Shown here: piece after piece, positions 22,211 through 34,825 of the stretch | How the letters are laid out: each line of letters begins with the position of its first letter | Position numbering within the stretch: the first letter of the stretch is position 1 | The notes under the pieces: generated by a model | Databases searched by the model: none | Told to the model about the DNA's origin: nothing | What the model saw: only the letters and a program-made list of their open reading frames with translations | Translations under genes and position numbers: made by a program | Source: Pyrenophora tritici-repentis | Taxonomy: Eukaryota; Ascomycota; Dothideomycetes; Pleosporales; Pleosporaceae | Length of the DNA: 64,000 nt | Assembly: GCF_003171515.1 (NCBI RefSeq) | Contig: NC_089393.1 | Coordinates: 992,001-1,056,000 of the forward strand | Reading direction: 5' to 3'

Positions 22211-24910
22211 GGTCTGCCGTTTGAGAGGATAAGTGTAGTGCGAGATGTCATTATTGGTGTCGGACTTGCAGGGAAGTGGAGAGGCACAAAGGAGACATGA
22301 TAGTTGTGGGGTTTCCTGGTATCGTGAGGTTTGATGGTGATTGAGATACGTGCTTGAAAGGGCTTAGGGGTCCTGCTAGATGTGGCTTAGTGTCTACACG
22401 TGCAGCTGTGGATCTTGGCGCTGGCCGAATTCTCTGCACGCGGAAAGTTTTCTCTTCTGTTCACTTACCAACACCACTTTTCCAAGGTTACGCCAAAACG
22501 CTTCAAATAAAGCCACGAGACGAAAACATCACCTTTTTATATAAAGTCGAACAGTTTCGGTTCACCCATCATCTCACCGTCTCTAGATAGCAGGGTGTAG
22601 CTGTTCCACCATCGCGCCACGACTTTGCGCTTTAATCATGTGTCGTTACACTTGAACCCTATCGCAAAGATGCTCTGCTGTAGAAATCAGGAACCAATTT
22701 GTCACGCTTATTCGAACAGCCTCAACTTCGATATAAGCCCTCTAAGAATGTTCCAAGAACAACCCGTGAGCGTTTAATTGACCTGGCTGCCTACTATTTT
22801 GTGGCTACTCGGGTCTCATTGCGTTCGTACATGCATGGTTCCATCGTGGTGACTCGTATGCTCTTTCCGGTGAAAATGGTGGCTGCAAAGGTCTCACACT
22901 TGTACGACTCGTGATATCCTTTAGACGGCGGGTAAGGTTGTGGAGGGTAGATGCTTGCTACCATAGTGTTGGTGCGAATGTATGGACTTTACGATTCAGA
23001 AAGTACCATATCTGCATTACATCTGGCGCTTGTAAGAAATGCCGCTGTTCGGGCGGACGCAAGCTTAGCTGCTGTTACCAGACAGCCTCGTAAAACTTAA
23101 ATGTGCACGTGCAATATCACCATCCGCTCTTCCATCCGTGAAAAAGCAAAGAAAACCGGTTCTGTACATGCACAGAAGCCTGCTAGCACCGTGGACTGAT
23201 ATATTTTTACGAGTCAAATTTCTGGTATGGTATCCTCGTAATTTTTGACGAGCTGATGGGTGATAATGCGTATCTCGTGTGTAAGTTCAGCTGAGGCAAA
23301 TGCGGTAAGACGCCTCGGTACTCTTGCTTGTAAGTCTTTGTCGCCGTGCATTGGTACGAAGCTGTCTTCGGGACCGACGCTCTTGGCACTTCCATGTCAA
23401 ATTGTCAATGCTGTCATGCAGCTGATGTGCAATTGTCCGTCGACCCGTTGCAGATCTGGCGTTTGTGTCGCGCCGACACTTCATCCGCAAATGCAGGTCC
23501 GCCGACACCCCATGAATCGTCATTTACGGCGCGTCCATCATGTCATGGTCAAGATGGCAAAGTTGAGGACTTGTCGTCGGTGTTTCATCGGAAGTACGCT
23601 GCCGTACACGCAATCGCGGTTCCAAGTCCGACATTCCGATCGATCATGCTGATGTGATTGATGGAAGTAAGCCGGGAAGATCGTGACCACGAGTAAGAGC
23701 TTGGAGCATCTAGGGGATCTTGCAGACTTCTCCAATGCCAAACAGTAATATCACCGACAAAGTTCAATTAGTAGTCCAACCGAGCAGGCAGAACCATTCT
23801 CAAACACATGGTCCTGATGACGAATGCGGGACAGTGCAACTCTCCTCTTCTCCTCTGGCAGCGCAGAAGTTTATCGATTAGCATCGAGACAAGGTTTCGA
23901 AAGCATGGCTCTGAGCCTAAGGAATTCATCGGTGCGAACGGGTTCAGGGTACGAATCGGGTAAGCGAGCAACTTTGAGGACGTAGTGAGAACCCGAGTAG
24001 CAGGGATGGCTTCGATACGAAAAGGACCGATACGCGAGTGTGAGGATCAAAATGAACTAGGTAGAGCCCGGCCTAGGCCTTGCGACCAAAGTTCCACAAG
24101 TTTGGGGGAAGGTTTGCGGGCATGATACCACAGTCCGGGTTACGCTATCCCAAAGAACGGCCTACGGGTGTGTGCCGGTTGCATACGACCGAGGCGCAGG
24201 GTAAGATTCGGTAATATATGCCAATCACTTCTACATTTCTAGCACGGCCGAATGCCGGAAAGGTAATCGAAGTAATCTGAGGTCAAGATTAGGTTCCACT
24301 ACGGTCCGGACTCGTGTGTTATGCATAACAGTAGCGCCGTTGCAGTTGAAGTGTGGCTCAGGGCTGAACCTGGTTTCACATGGAGTGGCTGGATGCGCAG
24401 TCGATGATACTCTGAACTGCATGCTCTTCGGGCAACATTTCCTACAATGGAATGGATGCACTGTGTTTCCGAGCGAATCGTGCGGGAAGGGGCCGCATCT
24501 TGTTTGGGCTGTCGAGTTTTGGCGATCAATCGTGGGGGGGAACTGAAACCGTTTTCGTTGTGCGCGGGTGGCCTTTGACGTTTAAAGCAGACTCATTTTT
24601 GGATCAAAGTCGCAATGTTTGAGACTTGATGAATTCCTTGAAGCTTCCAAAGAAAGCCAAGAAGACGTGGCAGCAAGGATTGGAAATGTATTTACGGCCA
24701 GCATTCGAGAATGCTCAAACAGCTGGTTTGCTGATATGAAATGTACCGAGAGTATGTCTCTTACATTCGTATTTTACACTTTTGTACTGTTACAGAGTCG
24801 TGATGCATGAGAATATACAGGGACGGGTCCTCGAGGACCCATGTGCTAATGTTGTGATGGTTTTGATGTGACAGCCGGGTGCACTGAGTCAACCCCCACA
24901 TTGATACCAG
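22211..24910. other. Gene-poor intergenic stretch
   Basis: About 2.7 kb with only short frames, none having a domain signature, splice-consistent extension or biased codon use. No transposon ends recognised. Left end includes the deacetylase promoter. Confidence 0.5.
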
Positions 24911-25705
24911 TTAGTTCTTCGGTTTCTTCTTACCGATGTTGTACCCCCAACTCCTCAAGGTCTTGACAACTTTGGGAAGGACAGCTGCGGTAAGTGGTAC
25001 GCGGAAGAAGATTAAGGACTTGTGGACGAGGTAGGCTAGACCGAGTTGGGTCCAGATTGCTGTGATTCTTGTTAGACATGGTGATACCGCTAAGGGAGAT
25101 TGGGTTTCCATACATGCATCAGCACCGCCGTTGTGCCCAACTGCTCTCCCAGCCTCGACATAGCCCTCTCTTGCAGTGGCTTCGGAGACGTCTTCATCCG
25201 CGCCTGGCTCTGCTGGCATCTTGCCTGCGTCTGGAAAAGCCATGCGTATTACATTCCAAAAGGCATTTTTTATCACCTCCTCATAGTGGCCAATTCTGTC
25301 GGTTCCGAGTAGGCGCACTGCTACGAAGCAGAGGGGAAAGTCGACGAGTGACAGGGCGAAGTATACACCGACGGCTGTCCAGCCATATTCTCGGGAGAGC
25401 TGTTTCAGACGCTGCGATATTGAAGGTGCGGGTTCGGGGCTGCCTAGGTGTGGCGTGGGATTGTGCGACTGATACGTGGGCTTGTCGCTCTTGAGGCGGA
25501 GCGATTGGAAGCGACGGCCCAGGGCGGACCGCTGCAGGCGAAAGAAGAGAAGGGCGCTTTGGTGGAGAGGCGTTGCGGACGGTCCTTGGCGGGCAGAGGT
25601 GAAGAAGTTGCGTGGAAGTGGCGCCGAGAATCGCGATGCAGAGCCCGTGGCCGCACTGCCGAACAGAAAGCGGGCCGTCCTTATGCGTGCGAGTCGCGGC
25701 TTCAT
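24911..25705 (-). CDS. DUF1279 (FAM210-like) mitochondrial membrane protein
   Basis: Two exons (25705-25114, 25059-24911) give 246 residues. The 54-nt intron (25113-25060, GTATGG donor, TGTCTAAC branch, TCACAG acceptor) is a multiple of three and has no stop, so the frame reads through it. Removing it gives IWTQLGLAYLVHKSLIFFRVPLTAAVLPKVVKTL, the conserved end of the DUF1279 domain. Residues 1-70 are Arg/Ser/Ala-rich, a mitochondrial presequence. The domain starts with QRLKQLSREYGWTAVGVYFALSLVDFPLCFVAVRLLG, including the first membrane helix. Family members (yeast Nat2, animal FAM210A/B) are mitochondrial inner-membrane proteins; FAM210A affects mitochondrial translation. An Asp/Glu-rich loop separates the two halves. 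The family call is firm, molecular role unknown. Confidence 0.88.
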   Translation of the reverse strand: MKPRLARIRTARFLFGSAATGSASRFSAPLPRNFFTSARQGPSATPLHQSALLFFRLQRSALGRRFQSLRLKSDKPTYQSHNPTPHLGSPEPAPSISQRLKQLSREYGWTAVGVYFALSLVDFPLCFVAVRLLGTDRIGHYEEVIKNAFWNVIRMAFPDAGKMPAEPGADEDVSEATAREGYVEAGRAVGHNGGADACMETQSPLAVSPCLTRITAIWTQLGLAYLVHKSLIFFRVPLTAAVLPKVVKTLRSWGYNIGKKKPKN

Positions 25706-28211
25706 TGCGTGAGTCGCTCCTCACGTGGGGCTTCTAGTCGAATTGGAGTCGCAGTGGCAGCTCGTCGTTCCAGAAGTTGTTGCCAACGTAAAATGTCAGT
25801 ACAGCGTCACAAGTGCCAAGGCCGGCGAAGGAGTAAATCCGCTCCGACATATTCTCCGTCGCCGCACGAACAGCAATGGTGCCATGTCTGTCGCTTGGTC
25901 GGGATGCCGATTGGTGCGTACTTTTTACCACTCTTGTCAAAGTACAGAAATCCAAGGCTTATCCAGTAGACCGGCATATACTGTCCGGTGAAGACGTTTG
26001 TCGGCACGAGGGCGGCGATATTGCGTCTTGCAACTCTAGCACATGGTGGCCCTGTGATGGATGATGTGATGGATGTGATGGCACTGGCACTGGCACTGGC
26101 ACCAGGCGTCCGGGCATGTAGTCATCTGGGCATCCATGACTGTCGGAACCTATCCAAGCCGCCCGCATGTCGAGGCTCCCTGGCGGGCTGGTGCCGCAGG
26201 CTCGGGCGGAAGGGCGTCAAGCTTCAGGGACGTTTCGTGGCTTCTTGTCAAGGCCCGTCTCGCAATTTGGTGGACACTGTACGCGTAGGGCTTCTGGGGC
26301 ACCGTTGCGGCGGCACATTGCCCTCCCCAGCGTCGCGACACTTGCTGCCATGATGCAAGCTGCAAGCCATGGCAAGCCAGGAAGGTCGGCTGACAGAAGC
26401 GTCAGCGTGCATTAGCCCAGCATCAAGAAGTTCCGCGAAAAGTCTCGAAGCGTGTTTGCTGCAAACATGTGTTGCAGTTGCAAAGCCAAAGCAGCCTAGT
26501 TAGTAACTACTGACTGGTAGCGGGCAGAACCTCGACGGTATGTACCTATGTATGCAGATGCAAACATGGTGCATTCTGCATTCTGCATTCTGCATTCTGC
26601 ATTCTTTGCGCCACATGCGCCGACTCTTCGCCCTCTCGGCTGCAGCCATCATCATGGTAATGGCGTGCCAGCGCCAGCATGGGCGATCGTGTCCCGTGTC
26701 GGCCCTCTCCAAAAGGTCGTATTTCACGTCTCGAAGCCTAAATTGCGGGGACACCACGCGTAGCTTTATTCGCAACCCTGCCCGCCCAAGTGGCCCCTCC
26801 CACCCCCCTCCCTCTTGCTCTGCATGCGAACCTGTTCACTGGTACCGATAGCGCCGTTGTGGAACAGGAGAGCCCTCCGTTACAAGAACTCATTCGACAC
26901 GACCGTTTCACAACCAAAGGCCTTTTTGCTTGCCTTTTCCAACACGGCATGGGCTCCGGGTATGCCTACCTACAGCCTTGCACACCGACTACCATGGCCT
27001 TGACCATGCTGGCGAGGCCGTCGTCAAGGGCGTTGGAGTCGTGCGGACACAGCCGGCCTCTAGCAGTCGCCAACGTCTTACATTAGCCTGATTTGATCTG
27101 ACAAGGTTCCACACATGGTCCGCTGCGGTGCTGTCTCTTGCGGTCGGCGACTCACTCGCTCACGATGCTGATACCTGACGACGCCCGCTCCCATTCCCGG
27201 CACCACTCTCACTGCCGCGCTGCATCATCACAGGTGGGTGCCCGGGCAGCCGACTGTCATCGTAACCATGCACCCCAGAACATTTCCCATTTCCCATTTC
27301 CCATATCCCTCAATCTCTCACCTACCTACATCCCACGTCCCCCATCCCCATCATATCCAACTCTGCCGACAATGGCCACAGCACGGCTCGGCGCCTGACG
27401 GCGAGGGCCAGCGAAGGTTTGCAAGTTGATCCTTAAGGTTTTCGGCGTTCCCACAACCCTGCAACCGCACCAGTCTCAAAGTTTGAGCTTTGGGTACTGC
27501 GCTGACGAGTGATGCCACTGTGATGGGCTCCATTATTCATCTTCCTAGCCTTATGAATGGTCATCTTGCAGCCGCAGTAGCCCCAACATGGCCCGTGGTC
27601 ACGAGCACCGTCTCTGCCTCTGCCCTCTGACGTCCCAGAGCATCGGCCCAGGGCTCCTCTTCGAACGGCGCTGCGTCGTGTGTCTCCCCTGCTAGTTCGG
27701 CTGAACTCTGGAGTTGATCGCCCCGCCCCTGTAAAAAGCTCGGCGCCGTTTGTGACTTCCTGGCGGACAAGGGCCCTGGCAGACCTCATGATTCGGCGGG
27801 ATGATACTGCGCTGTGGTGTTACACCCATTCCTTCGCTTCACAACTTGACAGCGCCCAAAACGGCACGCTCCCGGAGCCAACTGTTTGAGGCTTTGACTA
27901 GGCTCTCACCTTGCGTAGGTGCATGAGGTCTTGTGAGGGATCTTCCTAATTCTCCACGTGGGTTCGTCTCATTCTCAAGTTGCCTACTCATATGCTTTCA
28001 TATATATACCACCAGCCCGCACTATTCCCTCACCTCGTCTGCACCGTGTCTCACTACCTGTCGCTTGTTCCTTGGTTCACTTTTCGACCGCCACGTTCCT
28101 TATCAAGTCAACACTATACCATCACCACACCATAAACAATCGCTCCTTCCTGTCTCGTTTAGCCTCAACATCAATCAATAAACCAATCGTCACTCTGCAT
28201 TAGCCAGCAAC
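25706..28211. other. Gene-poor stretch with short tandem repeats
   Basis: About 2.5 kb without a supported gene. It holds GGCACT repeats (26080-26102), five GCATTCT copies (26571-26605) and three CATTTCC copies (27281-27301). A CT- and CA-rich tract before 28211 is a typical fungal promoter and 5' leader for the following gene. Confidence 0.5.
26571..26605. repeat. Perfect heptamer tandem repeat (GCATTCT)x5
   Basis: Five exact head-to-tail copies of GCATTCT, 35 bp, in non-coding DNA. Confidence 0.9.
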
Positions 28212-28496
28212 ATGGGTGCCAGCACTGAATTCATACAAGGCCACGGCTACCTCTCTCTCGGTCAAGCTGTCCACGTCGCCCAGAACAGCGAAGGCGGTGT
28301 TGACCAGCGACTTGCTCAATTCCTCGAAAAACGTCTTGCCGAAGTTTGGTCAAAACTAAACGCCCAGCCGAACACGTACGTTCTGCCTTCGGACGAATTC
28401 GCGCTTATCAACTACTATCGCACAAGATTTGGAGACAACGAATTAGTCAAGCAAGCAACTCGGCGCTTCTGGGATAACCATAAAGGCAGTCAATAA
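28212..28496 (+). CDS. Small hypothetical protein
   Basis: A 94-residue intronless frame starting MGASTEFIQGHGYLSLGQAV. The 5' flank is a long pyrimidine-rich leader with ACAATC and CACCAC runs, typical of fungal transcripts, and CAACATGG is a good start context. Composition is polar and mixed (QRLAQFLEKRLAEVWSKL is a likely amphipathic helix; YVLPSDEFALINYYRTRFG follows). There are no cysteines, signal peptide or membrane segment, so it is probably a small cytosolic or nuclear protein. I recognise no family. Support comes from codon use and promoter layout only. It lies 450 bp upstream of the PNGase A-type gene on the same strand. Confidence 0.6.
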   Translation: MGASTEFIQGHGYLSLGQAVHVAQNSEGGVDQRLAQFLEKRLAEVWSKLNAQPNTYVLPSDEFALINYYRTRFGDNELVKQATRRFWDNHKGSQ

Positions 28497-28944
28497 CTCC
28501 TCGTCTGATCCTACTGCTCTCTTCTGAATAAGCCGGCACTCAGTCAGTACCACAAACGTACTGCACCATTGCCGGTGGCAACTTGCTACGCAATCGCGCC
28601 AAGCGTTACCCAGTCGGCCTTGTTTACGGTGATTCTCAGAAGAGGCGGTTTTTACTTTTTTCTGCATTGATGAGGTACGTAGAAGCTTCCAACCCGAATA
28701 CGAGCCGTTTTAACACAGACCAGACAGCACACGAACGTCAATACTGGCCTTCTCATTCGGCGTTCAACGGCGTACTAAAATACCGGAGACTTTCCGCATA
28801 GATACCTCTGATCACGGAGTTTACGGAGTTCGCGCAATAGACCACTCCTGGCAGGTTCCCAAAATGGTGTTGGATATGGGTTTATGGAAGCATAAGAGCG
28901 ATGGAGTCTTTGCATGGCGTATTGGCAGATCATTAGAATTGGAC

Positions 28945-30867
28945 ATGCGAAAATCACCTACGCGGGCGGCGCCCAGCTACGGATCGCTAAGCGTCACAAC
29001 ACTGTTTTTAATGCTAATCACGCTTTTCCAATGCACTTCCGCTTCATCTACGACGCCACCGCATCCCCATGTTCAGACCCACTTATTGGGACGCCGTGCT
29101 ACGAACGAGTCCTCCCTGCTCCAATGTTTGCAAGTTGCACCGCCGGTCCTGAGCCCTGCCGGTGGATGCCATGAGACTTTGATGCAATACACCTTTGCTC
29201 GCTCTTATGGTCAGCCGTTTGTAGGCCAGTACAGCCCGCCAAACTGTAGCTTTAACAGAGTCACGATCAACTTCACTGTCACGTCTGCTGGGCGCCAGTT
29301 TGATAGACTAGCCCTGATGTTTTTAGATGACACAGAGGTCTTCCGCACATCAACTGCCGAACCGACGCAGGATGGCATTATCTGGAGCTATGTCAAAGAT
29401 ATGAGCAGCTACCTTGCCCTCTTTAAGACAACACAAAAGATTGTCTTCGACCTTGGAAATCTCATCGACGATACTTACACGGGGTCCTGGGATACGGTCC
29501 TAACCGCAACCTTCTTCACCGCTGAGGACAACATCGATGCTGCCGATGTCATCATTCCCATCTCGGCTCGAAAATCCACACAAAATGCTTCAAGCGCATT
29601 TGTTGTGCCAGACACGAGGGCTGTTGACACTGTCACGCTTCCGCAGAATGCCAAGAAGGCTGTTTTCTCCATTGCCGCATGCGGGCAGGCTGCCGAGGAG
29701 TTTTGGTGGAGCAACGTGCTGCAATCCGATGTCAATACCTTTGGCGGTGAGACTACGCTGTACGGCCACTCGGCCTTCAGAGAGCTTCGGGTCCTCATTG
29801 ATGGATATATTGCTGGGGTTGTTTGGCCTTTTCCGGTCATCTTCACAGGGGGTGTGGTACCAGGGTTCTGGAGACCAGTTGTCGGCATTGATGCGTTCGA
29901 TCTGCAGGAAGACGAGATCGACATTACCCCGTTCGTACCATTGCTTAGCGACGGTCAACCCCATACCTTTGAAATTCAAGTTATTGGCATCGACAATGAT
30001 GAGAGTGGCACAGGAACATTCACGACGGCTATTGGATCAAACTGGGTCGTGACTGGTAAAGTCTTCATCTGGCTCGATGACAGCGAAGGTCCCACCACAG
30101 GCACCATTCCTACCATTTCAGCACCAGCTTCCTCGATTGTACTGCAATCGACAACATACCGACTTGGGAATAGCAGTCAAAGCACCGTCTTAGGCTACTC
30201 GCTTGAAGTGTTACGTAGCGTACACATTGAGTCCACCATCCATACATCTACGGGATCAAAGATATCTGTCTGGTCGCAAAACGTCACCTTTTCCAATGTT
30301 GGAACACTCAGTAATGGCGGCAATGACCAGCTTGTGAGTCAATCAACCAAAGGTACCCTGTCTGGATCCCCCGACTATCGTAAGACTTTCGACTACCCTC
30401 TATCGGTAAATTCGTCGTACAGCGCCCCAACAGGTGGCAACGTGACCATCGACGCCAGCATGGATCGAGCCAAGAACGTGCTGCAGCTAGGCGACCTCGC
30501 CTTTCCAAACAGCTGGGAGACATTCGACTACGCCCCTCATACTCCATTCGGCGGCTCAAATATTGTCAATCGCCAAAATGGCACAGCGTCGTACTTGTCA
30601 GTGCCCACGCAGAAAAAGTCGTACAGCGCAGGCACCACGGAGCAGCGCTACACGCTCAGCGGTATCGACGGACCCCAGTCGGAGCTTCTCTACCAGCGCC
30701 ACATTGTCGCCGCCAACAACTCGGTCGTGTACGATGAGGAAAGCTACGGGCGTCAGCTGCGTGGGCACAGCACATTTGCCGCTCCCAGTGAGCGGTTCAA
30801 TCGCGGCGGCATGCATGATTTTGCGGTCATGGCAATCAGGTCCATGTTGGGGCGAGGCCCGGCGTAA
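28945..30867 (+). CDS. PNGase A-type peptide N-glycanase, secretory or membrane-anchored
   Basis: A single exon. I prefer the ATG at 28945 (MRKSPTRAAPSYGSLS), giving 640 residues, because a membrane segment or signal (VTTLFLMLITLFQCTSA) follows directly; an in-frame ATG at 28864 adds 27 residues. The body matches the peptide-N4-(N-acetyl-beta-glucosaminyl)asparagine amidase A family: NCSFNRVTINFTVTSAGRQFDRLALMFLDDTEVFRTSTAEPT, IIWSYVKDMSSYLALF, FDLGNLIDDTYTGSWDTVLTATFF, and later SNVL, FRELRVLIDGYIAGVVWPFPVIFTGGVVPGFWRP, where the PFPVIFTGG motif is highly conserved. Plant PNGase A cleaves N-glycans from glycopeptides at acidic pH. Several N-x-S/T sites fit a lumenal or extracellular protein. 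Whether fungal members keep activity is not settled by the sequence. Confidence 0.88.
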   Translation: MRKSPTRAAPSYGSLSVTTLFLMLITLFQCTSASSTTPPHPHVQTHLLGRRATNESSLLQCLQVAPPVLSPAGGCHETLMQYTFARSYGQPFVGQYSPPNCSFNRVTINFTVTSAGRQFDRLALMFLDDTEVFRTSTAEPTQDGIIWSYVKDMSSYLALFKTTQKIVFDLGNLIDDTYTGSWDTVLTATFFTAEDNIDAADVIIPISARKSTQNASSAFVVPDTRAVDTVTLPQNAKKAVFSIAACGQAAEEFWWSNVLQSDVNTFGGETTLYGHSAFRELRVLIDGYIAGVVWPFPVIFTGGVVPGFWRPVVGIDAFDLQEDEIDITPFVPLLSDGQPHTFEIQVIGIDNDESGTGTFTTAIGSNWVVTGKVFIWLDDSEGPTTGTIPTISAPASSIVLQSTTYRLGNSSQSTVLGYSLEVLRSVHIESTIHTSTGSKISVWSQNVTFSNVGTLSNGGNDQLVSQSTKGTLSGSPDYRKTFDYPLSVNSSYSAPTGGNVTIDASMDRAKNVLQLGDLAFPNSWETFDYAPHTPFGGSNIVNRQNGTASYLSVPTQKKSYSAGTTEQRYTLSGIDGPQSELLYQRHIVAANNSVVYDEESYGRQLRGHSTFAAPSERFNRGGMHDFAVMAIRSMLGRGPA

Positions 30868-33800
30868 GCGACCAAGAGGTGGGAGCGGAAGGAAGGTGGG
30901 AGGGGGATGGGGATCTGCATGGGTGCAAGGGAAGGTTTACCGGCTTTGTGCCTCGTATACGGAGGCTTGACGGGCACCCACGCGATGTAGCACTACAGCA
31001 TGTAGGCGTATTTTTTCGTCTGTCGTACATGGATACAGTTGTCATGGCAGACAGGCATGCAAGTTTGCTTTTTTGCTTGCATTGTACGTAGCGAGAAAGC
31101 GCCAGAGTTAAACTTTGATTGTGTGTATGATTTTCGTTTCACTGCATTTCCCATCACCCCGCTATCCGCCCTTGTTCCTTTTTTCTCTCCGCCACCCCAT
31201 CACACTTGCATGTGGCGTTTTAACATTTCTGCGACACACAAACGCATGCAAGTGTTGGACAAGTGCATGTGTCAAAAATCCACAATCGACGATGTCTTGT
31301 CACAAGTACACTACTCACATGTAGCCATCGTTATCAAGCGGAAAAAAACGCCACAGGACCCGCTTACCCAGATTTTGCGTATTGAATGCCGCGATTGCGT
31401 TCTTTTTTCCACCTGGGCATGTCACTTATTTTCCTTCATATGTATGTGTAACCCACGCCACTCATCAAACCTTGGAGAAGAGATATGCAAGTAGAACCCC
31501 CGTATCGCACCGCTCCAAGCCCAAAATAGACACTGCAGTGTCGGTCATTTGCTCGACCGTTTCTCTACCACTACGGTTCTACTCTTAGCCCATGCTACAC
31601 ATCTTTCGGCCAATTGTATTAAGATGGCCAACCCAAGCCCAGGATACGCGTCACAACAAGCCGGTCCTGAATTCGCTTGTCTAACCTCCGCCAGCATCAG
31701 CATCAGCATCATACATTGTTAGCATGGTCAATGACAACCACACGTTTAGCCCTCCGGTCAACAACTGTTACACTGCATGTTTACTACCCAAATCTTATAA
31801 GCGTTCTAAGGGGAGGGGGGGTAGGCATAGCCCAGGCAATAGTCCAAGTTGAAGCAAGAGTAGCTCCAAAATTCTAAACTTCGCGGGGCGCCTACCACAA
31901 AACAAGGCGGTTGTTCAATATGCCTTGTACTGCCGGACTGCCGGTGACACCGTCGTCGTCCGCCCCGCACCTATATCACAGACGGAGCTATAGGGAAGCG
32001 CAATATGTGCGCGGCATTATTACAACGACCACCCCTTCTGCCGATCCATACAAGAGAGCCGGACCGGGCATCAGGTTATCGTACTATTCAGTTTCCAGCA
32101 TCATGGGTCTTCCTGGTCGCGTTGCGCCGTGTCGGTAATGCTGAGGAGGTAGTGCCGAAGTGGACGTGTCAAACTGTGTACTGTGGAGAACGGTAGATGG
32201 ACGAGAGATGAGGGTGAGGAAGAGAGGCCGTCGGGTGCCAAGCTAGGAACCGCCCCCTCCCTCCCTCTCTCTCTCTCCCCACGACAAAGGCGCCAATTGC
32301 AGTGGTGGTGGTGCAGTAACGGTCATGCTCGCCAATAGTAGGCCTTATCTGCCCCGACCCCAGGGTTTCCGCATGAAACCTAATCGCGAAAGAAGCGACA
32401 ATAAGGAAAACGAAAAGGGAAGCTTGTTTTCATCCGTTCTCCCGCTTTCGCGACACAGACTATAACAGGGTGAGCATTAAGGTCGCATATGCCGCAGCAA
32501 CCAACCTTGACAATTTCTCACCTCCTCAAACAGGGTGAGAAGTGGAGTTTGCTTGCTCGGTCACGGAATCATCAATGACCTCGGGGGGCGTAAGGTGGCT
32601 TGGGTGACAGAAGAGAGACATATGTGCGCGCTTAGTGGTTCCGCGTTCTCGACCCTTTTTAGCCGACTTGGTTTCCTCTTACGCGCGCTCCCGCGGGGGC
32701 CTTGAGCGGGAGATTTGCAGTCGATCTGTGCGCACGCTGCGTCTCGGCTTGGCTCACATGTCTGAAACGAGGGTAATGCACCTGAACGGTGGTTTTTTGC
32801 TGGGGATTGCTACATGGGTCTTCTGGGGACCTCTTCCGGGTGAGTCCCGGACCTCACGCGATGCTGGAAAGGCCTCCCGTCGCTTCCGTCACAGCTACCC
32901 GACATGCGCGCAAGGGTATGAAATCGTTTAGAGTTTTTTTGTGTCTCGGTCAGCATCTTGTGCTTTGTGAAGGAGTGGTTCTCTGGTTCGAGCGCGTGTG
33001 GCGTCTTTTTTTATCTCCCTTGAGCAAGTCCTACCCTTCTGAACCCCTGAGGCTAATTCGCAATGGTGAAGAAATTGCCTTTCTTCGTAAGAGTCTGTCA
33101 GCGACTGGGCGCGGTGCTTCTGCGCTACCCGGAGAGACTCATCACTTGGACATTATTTACGGGCGTAGTGTGTCCAGCCTTGCACGAGCTACGCACAACA
33201 AACTTCGAGTCATGATAGTCGTTATGAAACCACATCATTACTATCCTACTTTGGATCCAGCTTACCGGTCATTGTATGGTGCCACATGGGTGCACTGTGG
33301 TATCCATGACGCAAACTTAGTGCGCGCCTCTTTCACGTCTTCGGTAAAGAAGGTTCATAGATTGTCACTGACAGCTGCTGCTGCTGCTGCGAATCGGGCC
33401 CAGTGTGTAACACTTGTTGCCATCCGCCATCCCCGACATGCACACGCGTGATTGACAGGCCAGGGTGATGGCTTCGGTTGTGTTGACTGACAAATAATAG
33501 GGTTTAAGAATGGATACTTGGTGTTGCGTGCGAGGACAGCGGCAGCCTGCCGTCTCACGGGCTGGGACATGCCGCGGTCCGCCGACAGAAGCGGCTTGCT
33601 AGCGTTAGTGGACATGGACGTCGTGACCGGCGGCACCTCAGTTCGGCTTGATGAGCACACATGGTTCATCGCCGAAGTGAAGTAGTGGTAGTGTGCTGCT
33701 CGCATACAAGACCCTTTTCAGACGCACCCTGGCGTGTCTTTGATGGCGCCAAACTTGCAGCAGCGCAACCCTGGTGTATCTGGTGGCTGCGCGCCGTTGA

Positions 33801-34825
33801 CCCGTCGACATGCATATACGATGTATTTGAGTATTGGCCCGATAATTGCTGGTTCCGTGTGACGTCCAGCGCCTCCTGCCGCTGATCGGTGTGGCATTCC
33901 TTCCTCATGCATAACTGCCCCAAAAGAGTGTTTCTAAACTTTGTCTTGACCACCCATGCAGTGACGGCGGGGCCACTAGCGGAGCTCGTATCAATTGGGG
34001 CCACGACCACGAAATTGGGGCCCGAGCCAAAGGAAAATAGTTGCTGCGCTGAAGCATCGCATGAGAAGCCGTTTGATGAACCCGATCATGATCTCGGTGC
34101 CTTGGCGAGTGCTATGGGTGCGAAAGGATATCCGGTCGTCGGACACTCCGACAGGCAGCAAAAGGCCCGATGAATGCTACCGTAGTTTATACGCGAGGAG
34201 ACAACATCATACGGCAAGGACATCGTGGCTGGATGCATCGGATGCTCATGTGCTGAACCGGTACCGGTACATCTGGTAGGTTTGATGACGTCGGCGTTCG
34301 TGTTGCATTCACCCTGACGCTATGTCATGCTTGGTAAGCTGATCACGTGTTTCAGTTCCGTCGCCTCTCGCCCATCACCATCTCTAGCATATCCTGTTGT
34401 ATCTTCAACATTCCTCTCTCCTCGGTTTCTCCCATGTAAAACTCAGAACGGTGTCGAAGTTTGTAGACTGTTGTGTTTTGGGGTCCGTGCGCGCCCGTTC
34501 GCGGGATACCCCACGTCATCTTGACAAGACTCTCCTACTTCAACACCAAGTCAGACTGACAGATTACCATAGAGTATGTTTAGAACCGACATATTGTCAA
34601 GAGGTAGCATTAGCAGCTATCAAACAACAAATAGATGGCTGTGGGTCTGGGGCAAACTTGTCTGTCTGTGACTCGTCCATTCTGCTGCCGCCTTCCTTAT
34701 TCATCACATGGCGCCTATGACGGAAAAGCCACAGCCCGAGGCTGGGTCGTCTTCCCCTCGCTTTCCATCATGTTTCGTATCTTCGTCACTTCCAAACTCG
34801 AGTTGACAACTCACTGTGAAGTACT
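30868..34825. other. Four-kilobase stretch without recognisable genes
   Basis: No frame has a domain signature or a plausible splice-linked extension on either strand. It contains CAGCAT repeats (about 31692-31709), a CT tract near 32257-32280 and a GCT run at about 33374-33390. It may hold promoter DNA, unannotated non-coding RNA or decayed sequence; I cannot tell which. Confidence 0.5.

Noticed and set aside
24619..24810. 63-residue frame (FLEASKESQEDVAARIG)
   Set aside because: Short, isolated, no start context or extension.
25734..26007. Minus-strand frames with YWISLGFLYFDKSGKKYAPI-like sequence
   Set aside because: Looked coding at first, but two overlapping frames both end quickly, and no splice chain or family could be found. 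Possibly an orphan or decayed gene; not supported.
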